A stretch of 64,000 nucleotides of DNA from Caldilineaceae bacterium (GTDB lineage: Bacteria > Chloroflexota > Anaerolineae > Caldilineales > Caldilineaceae), in the NCBI GenBank assembly GCA_019637695.1, contig JAHBVG010000001.1, positions 1 through 64,000 on the forward strand. Direction: 5' to 3'. The notes beneath the pieces are model-generated. The model did not search any database and had not been told where the DNA came from. It saw only the letters and a list, made by a program, of their open reading frames with translations. The position numbers were made by a program, and so were the translations under genes. Below, piece by piece: positions 8,738 through 17,450 of this stretch. Positions within the stretch are counted from its first letter, which is position 1. Each line of letters opens with the position of its first letter.

Positions 8738-9723
8738 ACGGCACGCTCACCGACATCCCCGGCCTGCACGTGGGCCATTGGACGGACCGCGCCGCCGCCA
8801 CCGGCTGCACGGTGATCCTCTGCCCGGCGGAGGGCGCAGTGGCCGGGGTGGATGTGCGCGGCTTTGCGCCGGGGACACGCGAGACGGCGCTGCTCGACCC
8901 AACCTGCATGGTGCAGCAGGTACACGCCATCCTCTTGAGCGGGGGCAGCGCCTTTGGCCTGGCCGCCGCGGATGGTGCGATGCGCTGGCTGGAGGAGCAG
9001 AATCGCGGCTTCGAGACGGGGGTGGCGAAAGTGCCAATTGTGCCAGCGGCGATCCTCTTTGATCTGGCTGTGGGCCGCGCCGATGTGCGTCCTGATGCAG
9101 CGGCGGGTTATGCGGCCTGCCTCGCCGCCAGCGCCGATCCTGTGGCGCAGGGCTCGGTTGGCGCAGGGACGGGGGCAACGCTTGGCAAGTTAAATGGGAT
9201 CCAATTCGCCATGAAAGGTGGAGTGGGCAGCGCCAGCCGTCATTTGGGATCGGGGCTCGTTGTGGCCGCGCTGGTCGCCGTCAACGCCGTGGGCGATGTG
9301 ATCGACCCAGCAAGTGGGCAGATCCTGGCTGGGGCGCGGCGGGCGGATGGGGGCTTCGCCGATTCCATGACCATCCTCGCCGGGCGGCTGGAACAGAATT
9401 TTCGCGATCTGGCCGGGCGCAACACCACGCTGGCTGTGGTCGCCGCCAACGCCAAACTCTCTAAAGCCGAAGCGACGGTGGTAGCGCGCATGGCCCACGA
9501 TGGCCTTGCCCGCGCCATTCGCCCCATCCACACCTCGTTCGATGGGGATACGGTCTTCGCCCTTGCCACGGGTGAGATCCCCGCGCCGCCTAGCCTCATT
9601 GGCGCAGTCGCCGCCGATCTGCTGGCCGAAGCCGTGATCCGCGCCGTCCGCGCTGCGGAGGGGCTGCACGGGATTCCGTCGATCACTGATTTGAACACAG
9701 AACGCGGCCCTGATTCCATGTGA
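8734..9723 (+). CDS. P1 family peptidase (DmpA/S58-type Ntn hydrolase)
   Basis: A 329-residue protein opening GTLTDIPGLHVGHWTD, the standard N-terminus of the P1/DmpA aminopeptidase family. FAPGTRET, ILLSGGSAFGL, VGAGTGAT and KGGVGSAS follow; the Gly-Ser in the last motif fits the self-cleavage site with a nucleophilic Ser. The start is the GTG at 8734, which overlaps the panC stop as GTGA and suggests translational coupling. The placement after panC is noteworthy, since beta-peptidyl aminopeptidases can release beta-alanine; a link to pantothenate supply is only an inference. Confidence 0.85.
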   Translation: MNGTLTDIPGLHVGHWTDRAAATGCTVILCPAEGAVAGVDVRGFAPGTRETALLDPTCMVQQVHAILLSGGSAFGLAAADGAMRWLEEQNRGFETGVAKVPIVPAAILFDLAVGRADVRPDAAAGYAACLAASADPVAQGSVGAGTGATLGKLNGIQFAMKGGVGSASRHLGSGLVVAALVAVNAVGDVIDPASGQILAGARRADGGFADSMTILAGRLEQNFRDLAGRNTTLAVVAANAKLSKAEATVVARMAHDGLARAIRPIHTSFDGDTVFALATGEIPAPPSLIGAVAADLLAEAVIRAVRAAEGLHGIPSITDLNTERGPDSM

Positions 9724-9740
9724 CACTGGATTTTGAACAA

Positions 9741-12248
9741 ATGAAGTTGATACGCTGTCTGATTCTGGCTATTCCCTTATTCGTACTTGCCTTTGTCGCC
9801 ATGCCCGATGCGACAGTAGCGGATCGGGCACAGGCTATTACCATCACCGCCAGCGTCTCCCCCGCCGCGGTGAACATCCTCGAAATGGTGAGCTACGAGG
9901 GGATCATCCACAACCACGGCGATGTGGACGCGCGCGATGTGCAGATCCATTGGACGCTGCCAGAGGGGTTCAGCTATCAACCGGGTAGCGCGCAACTCTC
10001 CATTAACGGTATGCTGATCACGACTGCGGACCCGTCCACGGATGGGCGCGTCCTCACCTTTTCCGCGGGGACGCTGCCCGCGGGCCGCACCGGTTCTTTT
10101 TTTGGCATCAACACCTTTGTGCAAGACGCCTGCGAGGATACGCAATATCGCAACTGGCAATTGGACCGGGCGCTGGAGTTGATGGGGCCGCGCGCCTTCG
10201 TCAAGGACGTTTTCCACGGCATCGCGCCGGGAATGCAAAACCCCAAGCCCTGTTGGGTTGCGTTTATCGATGCTGTCTATGATCGGGGGTTGCAGCCGGT
10301 GATCCGCTTGCAGGGGAAGCACAACGGCGATGTGTGGGAGAAGCCCTACGATATTGGCGGCATGGCGCGCGCCTTCCGCTCGGTGGTGGAAGGACTGCCG
10401 CGACGCGACGGTTTCAAACTCTACGTGCAGATCTGGAACGAACCCAATCTCAACCTGGAATGGGGCGGCGCGGCCAACCCCGCCGAGTACGGAGAACTGC
10501 TGGCGGCGGCGGCCTTCGCCATCCACAGCATCGGCGATCCGCGTATTGTGGTCCTCAATGGCCCGCTCAGCCCCGGCGGCAACATCGATCCGGTCACCTT
10601 TTTGCGGCAGATGTTTGAGGCCGTCCCCTCTACGCTTTGGGCCTGGGATCTCTACGCCGCCCATCCCTACCCAGCCAACCACCCACCAAACTACAACATC
10701 CATAACGGCACAGCGAAGCATCGGGCGCTGACCATTGACGCCTATCTCAACGAAGTGGAGGAGATCGCACGTTGGGGACGCACCGGCGTGCGCGTCTTCC
10801 TCAGCGAGACGGGTTATGAACTGGGCAACAGCGCCTTCAAATGGGAAGGGTTCCCGACGATCACCGAGAGCAACCGCGCCGACTACATGGTGAGCGCGTT
10901 CGATTCCTATTGGCGACAGTGGCCAGAGGTGATGGGCGTAGCGCCCTATCAACTCAGCGACCGCGGCGGCGCATGGTCCACGTGGAATTGGATCGACGGC
11001 GGCGGCGCGCACGATGAGCGACTCCGGCTGCAATACACAAAGGTGCGCGACAAGGTGGACAAGAGCAGGTCTGCGCTTGCCAGCCAGTTGCGCATCCGCT
11101 TTCAAGCCTACGCAGGTCAGATTGGGGGGGAACATTTCAGCCAAATCGTTGTCACGGCCAGGGGGGAGGCAGTGAGCGACGCAGGGACCATCGCAACGGT
11201 GACGGTGTTGAACGGCACTCCGCCGCCCACTGCCACGCCCACCCCCACTGAAACAGCAACGCCATCCCCAACCTGGACGCCGACGCTCACGCCTACCGCC
11301 ACGCCCATCCACTGCCCTGGGGATATAGACACCTACGAGCCAAATGAGAGCCACTCCGAGGCGCGCTTGATGAGCCTTGACGACTTCCGGATCGAGGCGA
11401 CGCTTCACAATCTCGAAGATGTGGATTGGTTCTACTTTACGCGACCGGTCAATGCGCAGGAGAGCCGTTATTTGATCCAAACTGTGACGGCTGATCCCGG
11501 CTTGCGTGTGCGCAGCGAAGTCTACGACGTGACCACGAATGCGCTGCTGGCCGGCGGCGAGGATGCCTTTGCGGTGGAGATGGGGGTGAACATTGCCCAT
11601 TTCTATGTACGCACGAGCAGCGCCAGCCTTGCGCCCTGTCCACGTGCATATCAATTACGGGTGCTGGATCTGGCTACCCTCGACAAATTGCTCTATTTGC
11701 CCCATCTTGCGCGTGACGCAGAGGACGATCCCACCCGGCGCATCGCCGTTGATGGGCTGGATCGTCGCGACGGATGGGCCATCAACGCCGCTGGTCTTTG
11801 GATCGCCGAGACCAGCGCAGATCGGGTCATCCTCGTCGATCCCGAAAGCGGCGCGCTGCGCAAGCAGATCGCCATCCCCGGATCGCCCTTTGTTGTCCGC
11901 GCCGCCGAGACGGGGATCTTCGTCACCGCGCCAGGGACGAATCAGGTGATCGCCATCGACAACGAAGGTCGGTTCCGTTGGCAAACCACGCTCGACGGAC
12001 TCGGCCTTCCCCAAGATCTGCTCTATGACGCCGCTGCTGGGCGGCTCTTTGTACTCTATTTCCTCGCGCCCCGCTACGGCCAGATCGCCATCCTCGACGC
12101 CGACAGTGGAGAGATCCTCACCCGCATCGAGCCCACCCTGCGCCGTCCGCTACAGTTGGCGTCCGCGCTCTCGCTCGACGAAAATGGACAGACTTTGTGG
12201 GTCCACACGGCGGCGGGCATTGAACGGATAGTAATTAGTGATCACTGA
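9741..12248 (+). CDS. Secreted clan GH-A-like glycosidase with Thr/Pro linker and beta-propeller-like tail
   Basis: A large exported protein. A signal peptide (KLIRCLILAIPLFVLAF) is followed by a DUF11/CARDB-like beta domain (~20-120), then a TIM-barrel region with the acid/base motif WNEPNL and a candidate nucleophile in LSETGYE, as in clan GH-A families such as GH39 or GH5. A TPTPTETATPSPTWTPT linker comes next, then a PPC-like domain (VDWFYF) and a terminal repeat region resembling YncE/NHL propellers (WIAETSADRVILVDPESG). The substrate is unknown. A GTG at 9720 overlapping the previous stop is an alternative start; I prefer the ATG at 9741 because it gives a cleaner signal peptide. Its 3' end overlaps the convergent dehydratase gene by 7 bases. 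Confidence 0.75.
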   Translation: MKLIRCLILAIPLFVLAFVAMPDATVADRAQAITITASVSPAAVNILEMVSYEGIIHNHGDVDARDVQIHWTLPEGFSYQPGSAQLSINGMLITTADPSTDGRVLTFSAGTLPAGRTGSFFGINTFVQDACEDTQYRNWQLDRALELMGPRAFVKDVFHGIAPGMQNPKPCWVAFIDAVYDRGLQPVIRLQGKHNGDVWEKPYDIGGMARAFRSVVEGLPRRDGFKLYVQIWNEPNLNLEWGGAANPAEYGELLAAAAFAIHSIGDPRIVVLNGPLSPGGNIDPVTFLRQMFEAVPSTLWAWDLYAAHPYPANHPPNYNIHNGTAKHRALTIDAYLNEVEEIARWGRTGVRVFLSETGYELGNSAFKWEGFPTITESNRADYMVSAFDSYWRQWPEVMGVAPYQLSDRGGAWSTWNWIDGGGAHDERLRLQYTKVRDKVDKSRSALASQLRIRFQAYAGQIGGEHFSQIVVTARGEAVSDAGTIATVTVLNGTPPPTATPTPTETATPSPTWTPTLTPTATPIHCPGDIDTYEPNESHSEARLMSLDDFRIEATLHNLEDVDWFYFTRPVNAQESRYLIQTVTADPGLRVRSEVYDVTTNALLAGGEDAFAVEMGVNIAHFYVRTSSASLAPCPRAYQLRVLDLATLDKLLYLPHLARDAEDDPTRRIAVDGLDRRDGWAINAAGLWIAETSADRVILVDPESGALRKQIAIPGSPFVVRAAETGIFVTAPGTNQVIAIDNEGRFRWQTTLDGLGLPQDLLYDAAAGRLFVLYFLAPRYGQIAILDADSGEILTRIEPTLRRPLQLASALSLDENGQTLWVHTAAGIERIVISDH

Positions 12249-13462
12249 TCACGTCTTTCCGAGACGCGCAGATCGCCGCCCTCAAAGAGCGAATCGAGCC
12301 ACGCCGTGCCGATCCCCGGTTGTGCGGGCGGCAGGGCGTGACCGGCTTCGATCACAGGCTGCTCGGTGATCAGCCGCGGATAGATCAGGTTGATGTGAGC
12401 GCGCACTGTCTCTTGCCAGGCCACGTTGGCCGTCGCCGTCGCCACCTGCACGCCGGAGAGCATGGTGAGCGGGCCGGTGCAGTCGTGCATCACCACAGGG
12501 ACGTTATAGACCTGCGCCAAATGGGCCAGACGGTGGGTCTGTGAGATGCCGCCCACCCAGGTAGGGTCGATCATGATGTAGTCGGCGGCGCGCTTTTCAA
12601 GGACCATGCGGTAGTCGTCGGGACCGATCATCATTTCGCTGACGGCAATGGGGATGTCCGCCTTGTCGCGGAAATCGGCGATGGTGTCGATGCTGTCCGG
12701 GCGGATGATGTCTTCGACCCAGAGTACGTCGAGTGGGCGCAGGGCGCGGGCGATCCGCAGCGCCATCGCCAGTTGGAAGAAGCCGTGGCCGTCGAGCATC
12801 AACTCGATCTGCCCACCCAACGCCTCGCGGATGGCGCGGATCGGGCGCAGCGCCTCATCCAAATCCTCGTTGCGCAGATAGACGCCGCCGCGCGGCTTGT
12901 GCGCGGCAAAGTCGAGCGTCCACGTTTTGAGGGCGCGATAGCCCAGATCCATCATCTGTTTGGCGTACTCCACCGGGCGGTTGACCATCGCCCAATAGTC
13001 GTTGTACGGCCCTTCGTTGCCCACCTCCCCATAGCCCGGCCAGCCCTGGGAATTGTCCGTGCGTTTGCCGCCGTAGCTCGGCCCGCCGCTGCTGTTGTAA
13101 ATGGGGATCGACTGCTGCGTGCGTCCGCCCAGCAATTGCCAGATCGGCTGTCCGCTGACTTGCCCAAAAATGTCCCACAGAGCCAGGTCGATGGCGGAGA
13201 TGGCGCGCAGTTCCGCGCCGCGCGAGCCGAAGTTAGTCGTCCGCTCGTAGAGGAAGCGCCAATGGCCTTCAATCGCCAGCGGATCGCTCCCCAGCAGCCG
13301 CCGCGCCATCCAATCGTGGATCATCGAAGCGACGGCGTGCGGCACATAATAGGTCTCGCCGCAGCCGACGATCCCGGCGTCGGTGTGGATGCGCAACAGC
13401 ATCAACCCCGGCATGATCTCAGGGACGGTGGTGGTTTCGATTTTGGTGATTTTGAGTGTCAT
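12242..13462 (-). CDS. Mandelate racemase/muconate-lactonizing (enolase superfamily) sugar-acid dehydratase-like enzyme
   Basis: Enolase-superfamily protein of about 406 residues. The N-terminal capping domain (KITKIETTTVP, GIVGCGETYYVPHAV) precedes a barrel with metal ligands in LMLDGHG, WVEDII and AVSEMM, and with MIDPTWVGG and HDCTGP near the end. These features fit acid-sugar dehydratases; the exact sugar acid cannot be read. I chose the ATG at 13462, preceded by AGGA at about 10 bases; an upstream ATG at 13516 would add residues encoded only by intergenic heptad repeats. Clustering with sulfatases suggests use of sulfated or acidic glycans. Confidence 0.85.
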   Translation of the reverse strand: MTLKITKIETTTVPEIMPGLMLLRIHTDAGIVGCGETYYVPHAVASMIHDWMARRLLGSDPLAIEGHWRFLYERTTNFGSRGAELRAISAIDLALWDIFGQVSGQPIWQLLGGRTQQSIPIYNSSGGPSYGGKRTDNSQGWPGYGEVGNEGPYNDYWAMVNRPVEYAKQMMDLGYRALKTWTLDFAAHKPRGGVYLRNEDLDEALRPIRAIREALGGQIELMLDGHGFFQLAMALRIARALRPLDVLWVEDIIRPDSIDTIADFRDKADIPIAVSEMMIGPDDYRMVLEKRAADYIMIDPTWVGGISQTHRLAHLAQVYNVPVVMHDCTGPLTMLSGVQVATATANVAWQETVRAHINLIYPRLITEQPVIEAGHALPPAQPGIGTAWLDSLFEGGDLRVSERRDQ

Positions 13463-13475
13463 GGTGGTGATCCTG

Positions 13476-13512
13476 TGTGGTGGGTGGGGATTGGTGATTG
13501 GGGAGGAGATTG
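13476..13512. repeat. Heptad repeat between the dehydratase and the restriction gene
   Basis: G-rich array of 7-base units of the GGGGATT/GGTGATT kind. It starts just past the stop codon of the restriction endonuclease gene and fills the gap to the dehydratase start. It marks the downstream edge of the restriction-modification insert. Confidence 0.6.
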
Positions 13513-13515
13513 GCA

Positions 13516-14598
13516 TTAGCGGCGTGGTTGTAAGCCGCGTAAGTCCTGTACGAAGTTTGTTAATGGACGTACATATGCCCGCAATACAGTGTGTGAGGAC
13601 GCTTTCCGATAAATCTCACTGTCGTCGGGCAGGTAAAACACATGGCGATTACCGCCAAGCAGAGCAAGCATGTCGTCTGGTAGGCTACTTGCATGGGTGA
13701 TGACATGCCAAAGTTCTCGAATTTTGTATCGTCCCATGGCGCTTGTGTCTGCACTGGACACTTGCTTCCACCGCTCTCGCAGCGTTCTTTTACACGAAAT
13801 GCCGATATACCAGTTATCCGATGTGCGAATCCACTTATCCACCTCAATATCTGCCTGAAAATGCTCTGGCGCGTGCGTGGTTGGGATCTGAAAGTAGTCA
13901 AGAATGAAAGAAGTGACGTCTTCCAGGCTGCGTCCTCCCCGTGATTTACGTTTTTGGCCTACTCGACGCTCAAATTCTTGCACAAAGGCAGTCAGTATCG
14001 AGTCTGTCTCAATTGGAGTTATGCTATATTTCGATAGCTCTGTGCGCAGTTTTCCGAATGCCTGGATGATCTCCATCCGTTCCATGTTTAAGGATCCCTC
14101 CACGCCCAGTCGGTCCCAGAGATTGATAACCGTAGCCAATCCTTTCTCGTTTTCGTTGTCGAGAAACGAACGTGCCAGGTCTTGGGCAAATTCACGATCA
14201 TCATTGGGGATATTGCTGAGTGCATCGTTAATGGGGACCATGACATGGAGGCAGGCAAATCGGAAGATCTCTGCATCTTGGACTGAGTTTATCCTTTCCA
14301 GCAACGCTTCCATCAATGCTTCGACTTGGATTCGACTTCGTGTTCCTGCACGGCTGCCGGCCATAAGCTGAGTCGCAATGACATCCCTGATAGCTTCTAT
14401 CTGATGATCGCCATTACTGGCGAGTTCAAGTGCTGTCCGAATCGATTCCCCCAGATCGATAAGTCGTCGGCTATTCGTGCCGACTCCGCCATATTGATCG
14501 GAGTTGATCAACATTCTGGCGAACCAATAGACGTTGTTCCATGCACTTTGAAGGGAATCAATCGGGTCAGGGGTACTGTTGCCCACAGGATGCCTCAC
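13516..14598 (-). CDS. Putative type II restriction endonuclease (PD-(D/E)XK)
   Basis: A 360-residue protein directly downstream of a DNA methyltransferase gene (3-base gap), the usual arrangement of a restriction-modification pair. The C-terminal third holds QADIEVDKWIRT followed by WYIGISCKRTLRERWKQVS. The second stretch matches the K-x5-RWxQ pattern I associate with EcoRII-C-like PD-(D/E)XK nucleases, giving plausible Asp and Lys catalytic residues. The N-terminal two thirds are helical and would serve target recognition. The start is a GTG. Its lower GC than the flanking sugar genes suggests transfer. The recognition sequence is unknown. Confidence 0.65.
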   Translation of the reverse strand: MRHPVGNSTPDPIDSLQSAWNNVYWFARMLINSDQYGGVGTNSRRLIDLGESIRTALELASNGDHQIEAIRDVIATQLMAGSRAGTRSRIQVEALMEALLERINSVQDAEIFRFACLHVMVPINDALSNIPNDDREFAQDLARSFLDNENEKGLATVINLWDRLGVEGSLNMERMEIIQAFGKLRTELSKYSITPIETDSILTAFVQEFERRVGQKRKSRGGRSLEDVTSFILDYFQIPTTHAPEHFQADIEVDKWIRTSDNWYIGISCKRTLRERWKQVSSADTSAMGRYKIRELWHVITHASSLPDDMLALLGGNRHVFYLPDDSEIYRKASSHTVLRAYVRPLTNFVQDLRGLQPRR

Positions 14599-14601
14599 AA
14601 A

Positions 14602-15453
14602 TCAGGGTTCAGATTCGATATCCACATTAAACAGAGTATTCTGCTTTGGTTTGCTCTCATCGCTCAGGCGGCTGAGATCATGTCCCATCAAACGTGCTAC
14701 TGCCATATTACAGTAGTGATCGGAGACATCGATCCCTATGAAATTTCGACCAAGATTGAGGGAAGCCAAAGCCGTAGTCCCAGAACCTACAAATGGATCA
14801 AGTACTGTTTGGGCGTCTGTCGATCCGACAATCCGTTCGATCAGTTCCACGGGAAAAGGGGCGGGGTGAGGATTATGCATTTCCTGTCCAAATTCCCATA
14901 CATCACCATAAGCGTTGGCTTTGGGAACAAGTCTGAATTTAGTCTTTGCAATCAAATAAATGACTTCATAAGTTGGCAAAAAATAGCCTGGATTAAAATT
15001 GATCCCGCCTTTTCTGCGCCAAATGATGATCTGGCGAACAGGGAAGTCTTTCACAATATCGGATCTATCCTGCAATAGCCCATTTTGAACACGCCATTTG
15101 TGGTTGTAGAAAATCGCACCGTCGTCAGATAACAATCGAAACATTTCTGTTAAGCATGTGCGTTGCCACGCAACATAGTCTTCGTGCGGCATACAATCAT
15201 CATGATGGGAATACCCTTTGATTAATGCAGCATTTGACCACTTGCCCCCACGGCCATTTTTCATACCATTACCGGTAGAATTTTTAAGATTGTATGGTGG
15301 CGAGGTAACCACAAGATCTACGCATCCAGATGGCAAGGCTTTCATTACATCAATACAATCGCCATGCACGATTTTATTGATGTAATCTTCGGGGTACCGA
15401 AGTTGGTTTACGAAGCCTCTGTAAATGTCTGCTGACGAAATTGAACTAGACAT
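14602..15453 (-). CDS. Type II DNA methyltransferase (beta-class, TSPPY)
   Basis: Modifies adenine-N6 or cytosine-N4 to protect host DNA. GDCIDVMKALPSGCVDLVVTSPPYNLK carries catalytic motif IV (TSPPY) before the AdoMet-binding motif I (DPFVGSGTTALA), i.e. beta-class order; TSPPY is commonest in N4-cytosine enzymes. Further motifs are IIWRRKGG and HPAPFPVELIERII-like. I prefer the ATG at 15453 (MSSSISSAD), though an ATG at 15489 is possible; anything longer runs into the truncated sulfatase. It is coupled to the endonuclease gene. Confidence 0.85.
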   Translation of the reverse strand: MSSSISSADIYRGFVNQLRYPEDYINKIVHGDCIDVMKALPSGCVDLVVTSPPYNLKNSTGNGMKNGRGGKWSNAALIKGYSHHDDCMPHEDYVAWQRTCLTEMFRLLSDDGAIFYNHKWRVQNGLLQDRSDIVKDFPVRQIIIWRRKGGINFNPGYFLPTYEVIYLIAKTKFRLVPKANAYGDVWEFGQEMHNPHPAPFPVELIERIVGSTDAQTVLDPFVGSGTTALASLNLGRNFIGIDVSDHYCNMAVARLMGHDLSRLSDESKPKQNTLFNVDIESEP

Positions 15454-15574
15454 AATTGCGTACCGATCTCTATGCCAAGTATGGTGCATTTGTTCTAGGG
15501 TCAGGTCAATTATATCAACAAAAGCAGTTCTTGACCATCTGTGCGCACCAGCAACAGCCGGTGGCACCAGCGGG

Positions 15575-15853
15575 CTATGCGTATATACCCTTCCCCTTGA
15601 GATAGCGCAGCAGATTGGGTTCATCTGGGCGCAGCATGTGCCACAGCGTGCGGTGTCCGCGCACATGAGGGTACCAGCCGGTCATCATGGAGCAGCGCGA
15701 GGGGGTGCAGACCGAATGCTGCACATGGCACTGGTCAAAGCGGACGCCCTCTGCAGCCAGCGCGTCCATATTGGGCGTCTGCGCCAGCGGATGCCCATAA
15801 CAGCCGACACTCTCCGCGCGCAGTTCGTCGGGCATAAAGAAGATGAAGTTCAT
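15575..15853 (-). pseudogene. Sulfatase, 3'-truncated by the restriction-modification insert
   Basis: The first ~90 residues of a type I sulfatase are intact: MNFIFFMPDELRAESVGCYG (metal-binding Asp), then HSVCTPSRCSMMTG with the CxPSR formylglycine site. The frame ends at LLRYLKGKGIYA just where family members continue toward the active-site lobe, and methyltransferase-side sequence begins. About 80% of the protein is missing and no remainder is seen across the insert. Its ATG overlaps the stop of the upstream intact sulfatase (ATGA), showing a former two-sulfatase operon. Confidence 0.8.
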
Positions 15854-17319
15854 GATCGCAACCCCTCCGCCGGACCCCACGGGGCGAGGGCGACGGTTCC
15901 GTAGGGGTTGAAGATGATATCGTTTTCGCGGGCGGCGAAACGCCACATTTTGGCAACGAGATCCTTCTTGATCCCCGCGTACGCAGGATCATCGGCGCGG
16001 TTGACCATCTCGTGGGGATCGGCGCGCAGATCGTAGAGCTCGTCAAAGTCGAAGCCGTTGTAGACATACTTGAAGTCGTGCGTCGTCACGCTGCGCTGGG
16101 AATAGTAGAGTTCGACGCCGTTGCATTGAGTGTAATGGGCGTCGGGCCAGTCAGCGGGGATCTCCCCTTGCAGCAGAGGAAGCAAGCTGCGTCCGCTCAG
16201 ATCGGCGGATGGCTCGATACCGGCGACCTCCAAAAAGGTGGGGGCGAAATCGGCGAGACTCACAAACGCGTCCACAACGCGGCCAGGCTCGACGATCCCC
16301 TGCGGCCAGCGCGCAATACAGGGGACGTGATACGCCTCGCAAAAAGCTGGCACGCCCTTGAGGTAGAGTCCATGCGCGCCGCAATAATCGCCGTGATCCG
16401 AGAGGAAGATCACCAGCGTATTGTCGGCCTGTCCCGTTTCGTCTAGCGCGTCAAGGACCTCGCCCAGCATGGCGTCTTCGAGCGTGCAGAACGCCCAATA
16501 GTGGGCGATGGACTCGCGCACTTCGTCCTCGCTCAGTTGATCCCAAAACTGGCGGCGCATCCGTTGGTAGAGGCGCGGCTTGTCGTCCAGCGTGTCGCGG
16601 TAGCTTTCGGGCAGGTCGATCTGTGCGGGATCGTACATGTCCACGTATTTCTGCGGCACGTTGAAGGGATCATGGGGGCCGACCGGGCCGACGTAGAGTA
16701 CCCACGGCCCGTCGCTTTCCTTGAGATCGTGGAGGGCGTCGACGGCTTTTTCCACCACTTGATAATCGTGCAGATCCTCGTAGCCCTTAGGACCGGCGTC
16801 GGGGAGCGTTCTGTAGACGACGAAATCACCCCAACCGGGCCGTTGGATATGTCCGCGCACACGATCCCCTGGCTCGGCGGGCTGGGCTGCGGCCTGTCGC
16901 CAATCGTCGATGGTGCGCCCATGGTGCGTCCCCGCGGTGCTGGTGGTGATTAACTCCTCCCAGCCCAGATCGGCGGGGTTCGCCGCGGCGGTGACGTGCC
17001 ACTTGCCACTGAAGATCAGCCGATAGCCAGCGTCGCGCAAACCTTCGCCAAAGGTGACGACGCCAGGGTTGAGCGCGGTGTGGATGGCGGCGCTGTTGAA
17101 GATGTTGTTGTAGACGCCGTGGCGGCTGGGGTAGAGACCGGTGAAAAAGGTCGCCCGCGATGGGCAGCAGTGGGGCGACGGCGTATACGTATGACGGAAG
17201 CGCACTCCTTCGGCTGCCAATCGGTCGGCGTTGGGCGTCCGGCAAGGATGGTCGGGATCGACTACCTGCCCCTGCTCCTGGTCGGTCATGAAGATCAAAA
17301 TATTGGGTCGCTCGGACAT
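15850..17319 (-). CDS. Type I sulfatase (formylglycine-dependent)
   Basis: A 489-residue arylsulfatase/choline-sulfatase-like enzyme. It has metal-binding ILIFMTDQEQGQ, the modification site HCCPSRATFFTG (CxPSR, Cys to formylglycine), and further conserved pieces GKWHV, VGPHDPFNVP and LSDHGDYCGAHGLYLKG. No clear signal peptide is visible, so it may act in the cytoplasm. The natural substrate is not evident; neighbouring dehydratase and broken sulfatase genes point to sulfated sugar breakdown. An anaerobic or FGE-type maturase is not in the window. Confidence 0.9.
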   Translation of the reverse strand: MSERPNILIFMTDQEQGQVVDPDHPCRTPNADRLAAEGVRFRHTYTPSPHCCPSRATFFTGLYPSRHGVYNNIFNSAAIHTALNPGVVTFGEGLRDAGYRLIFSGKWHVTAAANPADLGWEELITTSTAGTHHGRTIDDWRQAAAQPAEPGDRVRGHIQRPGWGDFVVYRTLPDAGPKGYEDLHDYQVVEKAVDALHDLKESDGPWVLYVGPVGPHDPFNVPQKYVDMYDPAQIDLPESYRDTLDDKPRLYQRMRRQFWDQLSEDEVRESIAHYWAFCTLEDAMLGEVLDALDETGQADNTLVIFLSDHGDYCGAHGLYLKGVPAFCEAYHVPCIARWPQGIVEPGRVVDAFVSLADFAPTFLEVAGIEPSADLSGRSLLPLLQGEIPADWPDAHYTQCNGVELYYSQRSVTTHDFKYVYNGFDFDELYDLRADPHEMVNRADDPAYAGIKKDLVAKMWRFAARENDIIFNPYGTVALAPWGPAEGLRS

Positions 17320-17388
17320 GGGGGTTTCCCTGACGTTGTGGTTGGAAAGAAGTCGGCTGACTCCTCCATTGTACTGATTCTGCGGGGA

Positions 17389-17416
17389 TTGTCTACAGAA
17401 GAGAACCGGTTATAAT
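17389..17416 (+). promoter_or_regulatory. Putative promoter for the DHH phosphoesterase gene
   Basis: TTGTCT (17389-17394) and a perfect TATAAT (17411-17416) are separated by 16 bases in the divergent gap between the sulfatase and DHH genes, 35 bases before the ATG. Position and match are good; activity is inferred. Confidence 0.55.
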
Positions 17417-17450
17417 ACGGTCACGAACTTACATCCAACTTGCAAAGCGA

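Noticed and set aside
9777..11654. Long minus-strand open frame opposite the secreted glycosidase
   Set aside because: The plus-strand gene has signal peptide, catalytic motifs and linker; the antisense frame has none.
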